Shown here in pieces: positions 46,963 through 64,000 of a stretch of 64,000 nt of DNA. Within the stretch, counting starts at the first letter, position 1; every line of letters begins with the position of its first letter. A model generated the notes under the pieces. The model saw nothing but the letters and a program-made list of their open reading frames with translations. It was not told the DNA's origin and ran no database searches. The stretch is from Phoronis australis (Eukaryota; Phoronida; Phoronidae). The DNA lies in the NCBI GenBank assembly GCA_002633005.1, contig NMRA01000339.1:4010-68009 (forward strand), given 5' to 3'. The position numbers and the translations under genes are program-made.

Positions 46963-47364
46963 TTTCAAGAAATAACTGCCAAAACTGCCACTCTTCTATT
47001 TTTCTACCTAACCGCAAAAAATCAAAATTTTGTCAAAAGCTTTTATTACATTTACACAGTACAAACTTTGCTAGAAATTGACTAAACATTTCTAAATCTT
47101 TATTTTTTTGTGAGAGCATAGAATTTCAAATGTTGAACATGTTGCATGCAAAAGTAAAGATGTATTTGCATGCTCCAAACTATGCAAGAGCTTAACGACA
47201 ATAATTTTAAACATAATCTATGCGAAACAAAGTGCAGTTTTATTCATTGACAACTTGTAAACATGAAAACAAAAAAATCTGCAAACAGGTGACCTTTTCA
47301 CTATTGACATACCTTTGGCGGAGGCTCACAATAACCCGCATCATGCAGTGTTATTCCCCAGCAC
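46963..47364. repeat. Unmerged contig overlap, right copy
   Basis: The counterpart of 46561-46961. In this copy the sequence continues past 47364 into the candidate exon at 47313-47487, which the left copy contains only in part. Confidence 0.95.
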
Positions 47365-47487
47365 TCACGATACTTACTGCAAACATTGAGTGATTTACGT
47401 TTCATTTTGGACACAGAACTTGTTCTTAAATTAATTTGGCAATTTTCAACGTACTTCTCAATCACATCATCACTGTATGATGTGTTT
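47313..47487 (-). CDS. Candidate exon of an unrecognised gene (or alternative exon)
   Basis: The minus strand has an acceptor AATTAG|AAACAC, an open frame of 58 codons (SDDVIEKYVENCQINL, KSLNVCSKYRECWGITLHD) and a consensus donor AAAG|GTATGT after CEPPPK. Codon content and the good donor suggest a real exon. The spaced cysteines hint at a small disulfide or metal-binding module. It lies 350 bp beyond the JAK-like stop on the same strand, so it may start a downstream gene or be a skipped alternative exon. Not identified. Confidence 0.35.
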
Positions 47488-47839
47488 CTAATTAATTTGG
47501 CCAAACACTTACACAGAATAAGTATACAAATTTCACTTTAAGTGAAGAATTACCATGATAGTAGTAAATGCCCATAAATTCACTCAGGAACCGGAGACTC
47601 CTTAAAAAGAACACGCCATGACATATCTATTGCACAATTTTAAGTTATGAGTGGCTGTGTTTGTAGAAAATACATGTCTACAACACAACTATGAATAAAT
47701 CTTAAACAAATTCAATGATGTTGGAGTTTTAAGTCTATTAAGACTGTACAATGTCTTATAAATTACATCACGACCACCCAAGCTCTATGCAAGAGCTCAC
47801 ATGCCGATAGTACATGTATGCTCAGAGATGCTAGACGTT

Positions 47840-62237
<14,398 letters not shown>

Positions 62238-62278
62238 CTACAAGTAAACAAAGGCAAGACTAGAAGGCTTGCAGGAGA

Positions 62279-62350
62279 CAGTGTGGCTCAATGGATTGAG
62301 CTCCAGACTCCCACTTGGGAGACCATGGTTTGAATCCTGACCTTGCTGGC
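62279..62350 (+). repeat. tRNA-derived SINE head
   Basis: The A box TGGCTCAATGG (62284-62294) and B box GGTTTGAATCC (62327-62337) have proper spacing. The rest does not fold as a full tRNA. A 53-bp minisatellite follows. Confidence 0.7.
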
Positions 62351-62405
62351 AGACAATTGAGCATTGACAAAGGAATCTCCTACTCTTCTGAGCTCCGTCT
62401 TACTA

Positions 62406-62669
62406 CTGAATGTGTTCAAGGGTGTGAATTAAGAGCCTGGATATAATGGGAAATATACTGAATGTGTTCAAAGGTGTGAATTAAGAGCCTGGATATAATG
62501 GGAAAATATACTGAATGTGTTCAAAGGTGTGAATTAAGAGCCTGGATATAATGGGAAAATATACTGAATGTGTTCAAGGGTGTGAATTAAGAGCCTGGAT
62601 ATAATGGGAAAATATACTGAATGTGTTCAAGGGTGTGAATTAAGATCCTGGATATAATGAGAAAATATA
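62406..62669. repeat. 53-bp minisatellite, 5 copies
   Basis: Units start at 62406, 62458, 62511, 62564 and 62617. Each contains CTGAATGTGTTCAA, GGTGTGAATTAAGA and CCTGGATATAATGGG. Copies are nearly identical. The array follows the SINE head directly and lies in the intron upstream of the first visible JAK-like exon. Confidence 0.95.
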
Positions 62670-64000
62670 ATGGGTTTCTGAAGCTTTACATGTATTTTTA
62701 AGAAGGCTTGTTGGTATTTTTTGATCTGCATGTCAGTTGTCTAGGGAACAACATTGTGTAAAGTGACACAAACTAGAATATTTGTCACTGCTGCACTTCA
62801 CCCTTTGGCCATGCGTGCTGAGCATTTAATGATTCAAAATGTTCAATGTAAAAAGCCATGTGCTCACCAGGCAGTTTTATCAATTTTTGGGTTTGAAAAG
62901 AAATATTATCTAATGATATGTGACATTGCATCTAAGAAGCTTTGAGATCCTTTTGTACAAGATGAAATGATGAAATCAATTCATAGTATCAATATTTTCA
63001 ATGCCTGACGAGTTTAAAATATATTTAATGAATTTCATAAACCAACAGTGTTGACAAAATGCGAAAAATAACAAGGTGTAGAAGTAACATCAATAAACAT
63101 GGAAAATATTAATGAACCAGAGAGGTTATACATTAAATGACCAGTTAAGCTAGCAGAGAAATAATTTTAATGAATTAAAAAAAATTCTACACTTATTAAA
63201 AACAAAGATTTTAGAATATGGATCTCTCACAGTTCCTGTGAAAAATTTAGTCATTACAGGCATTCAACCAAAAATATACATATTAACTGGACCTTTGTTA
63301 TTTTGAGCACCTGTTGCTTAGCTGCCATAGTTAACATTCGAAAATAAAAAGGGACAACTTGTCAAAGCGGGACTTCCGGATAAGAAGTGGGACATGTATG
63401 TCTGAACCAAAATGCCAGGTAAAATGTTCCCGGCAACACAGAAAAACGCCCGGCAGCATTTTCTGTTAATGGGAGACATAACACCTAAAAAGTGCAGAAT
63501 GGCATATTTTGTTTTTTAGTCGAATGAGAAATTATGCGAGCTGCAAAAGACATGAAACATCTTGTTTTCTTTCTCTTTATTCGACAAAGTGGCATTCTAG
63601 GTATAGAGTTATATATGGTCTATATAAGCTCTACAGTCACTTAAGTTATCATTCCCTTGAAAAATAATAAATACTAGTTAGTTTATTTTAAGCGTCAGGA
63701 TAATTTTATCTAAACAGTAAATATTAATTTTCCATAGTGAACCGAAAGATCTCAACACGAATAGTATTAATTCACCATGAAATTTCTACACCAGAATGCA
63801 CAGAAATTTACTATGCTTGACAAACAAGCAAAAACATGTCTTTTCACTTTTAATTTATTTTAACCTAGTAGAAAAATACCAACATTTCATACAAATCTTC
63901 TGAAGAAAGGCGATCAGAACGTTTTTCTTTCACATTGCTGTCCGCAACTTAATGCAATTAACAATGTCCAAGAAATGTCGTCACTTTGTAGTACATACCA
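62670..64000. other. JAK-like upstream intron to the window edge
   Basis: No exon is recognised up to the edge. The minus strand reads TGGTATGTAC at 63993-64000, which would suit a splice donor, so the next upstream JH2 exon may end just at the window border. Confidence 0.4.

Noticed and set aside
62406-62669. CRISPR-like array
   Set aside because: Units are contiguous with no unique spacers, in an animal genome. This is a minisatellite.

Overview
The window is animal nuclear DNA: AT-rich, with GT-AG introns of about 1 to 4 kb, many dispersed repeats, a satellite array and four single-N joins. It contains no bacterial-style operon. The two readable genes, a long-chain acyl-CoA synthetase and a Janus-kinase-like gene, point to a bilaterian invertebrate. 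A marine deuterostome is plausible, but I cannot name the species from this sequence.

Layout. 1-3825 is a satellite with a unit of about 198 bp. 3827-5725 and 6132-8046 are two nearly identical copies of one 1.9 kb segment, separated by an N and a 57-bp GC-rich minisatellite. 9043-31467 (minus strand) is a complete 15-exon gene of the ACSL3/ACSL4 family. All splice phases join, giving a predicted 709-residue enzyme. 31468-41100 is mostly intergenic, with a THAP-like fragment, a broken P2X7-receptor-tail-like sequence and a long repeat. 41100-45210 is retrotransposon debris: a non-LTR element nested in an older repeat and duplicated across an N. 45210-47364 holds a tRNA-derived SINE head, a long hairpin and an unmerged contig overlap of about 400 bp. 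47840-62237 (minus strand, 5' end outside the window) holds 11 exons of a JAK-like tyrosine kinase. They cover the end of the JH2 pseudokinase, a proline-rich linker and the whole JH1 kinase domain.

The two genes share a strand but have no obvious functional link. ACSL activates long-chain (often polyunsaturated) fatty acids at membranes. JAK transmits cytokine-receptor signals to STAT proteins.

The most interesting non-genic signal is a family of long composite repeats: three long copies plus two partial or rearranged ones, all on the plus strand and antisense to both genes. Each is built from modules of about 147 bp, and each module carries a sequence of the type CCACTAGGTGGCGC. That is the vertebrate CTCF core consensus. 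The window holds roughly thirty such sites in arrays with nucleosome-like spacing. The element ends look Helitron/Helentron-like: a hairpin near the 3' end and complementary subterminal motifs. A second notable feature is a 67-bp tandem amplification that duplicates most of ACSL exon 8 into the adjacent intron with its splice acceptors kept.
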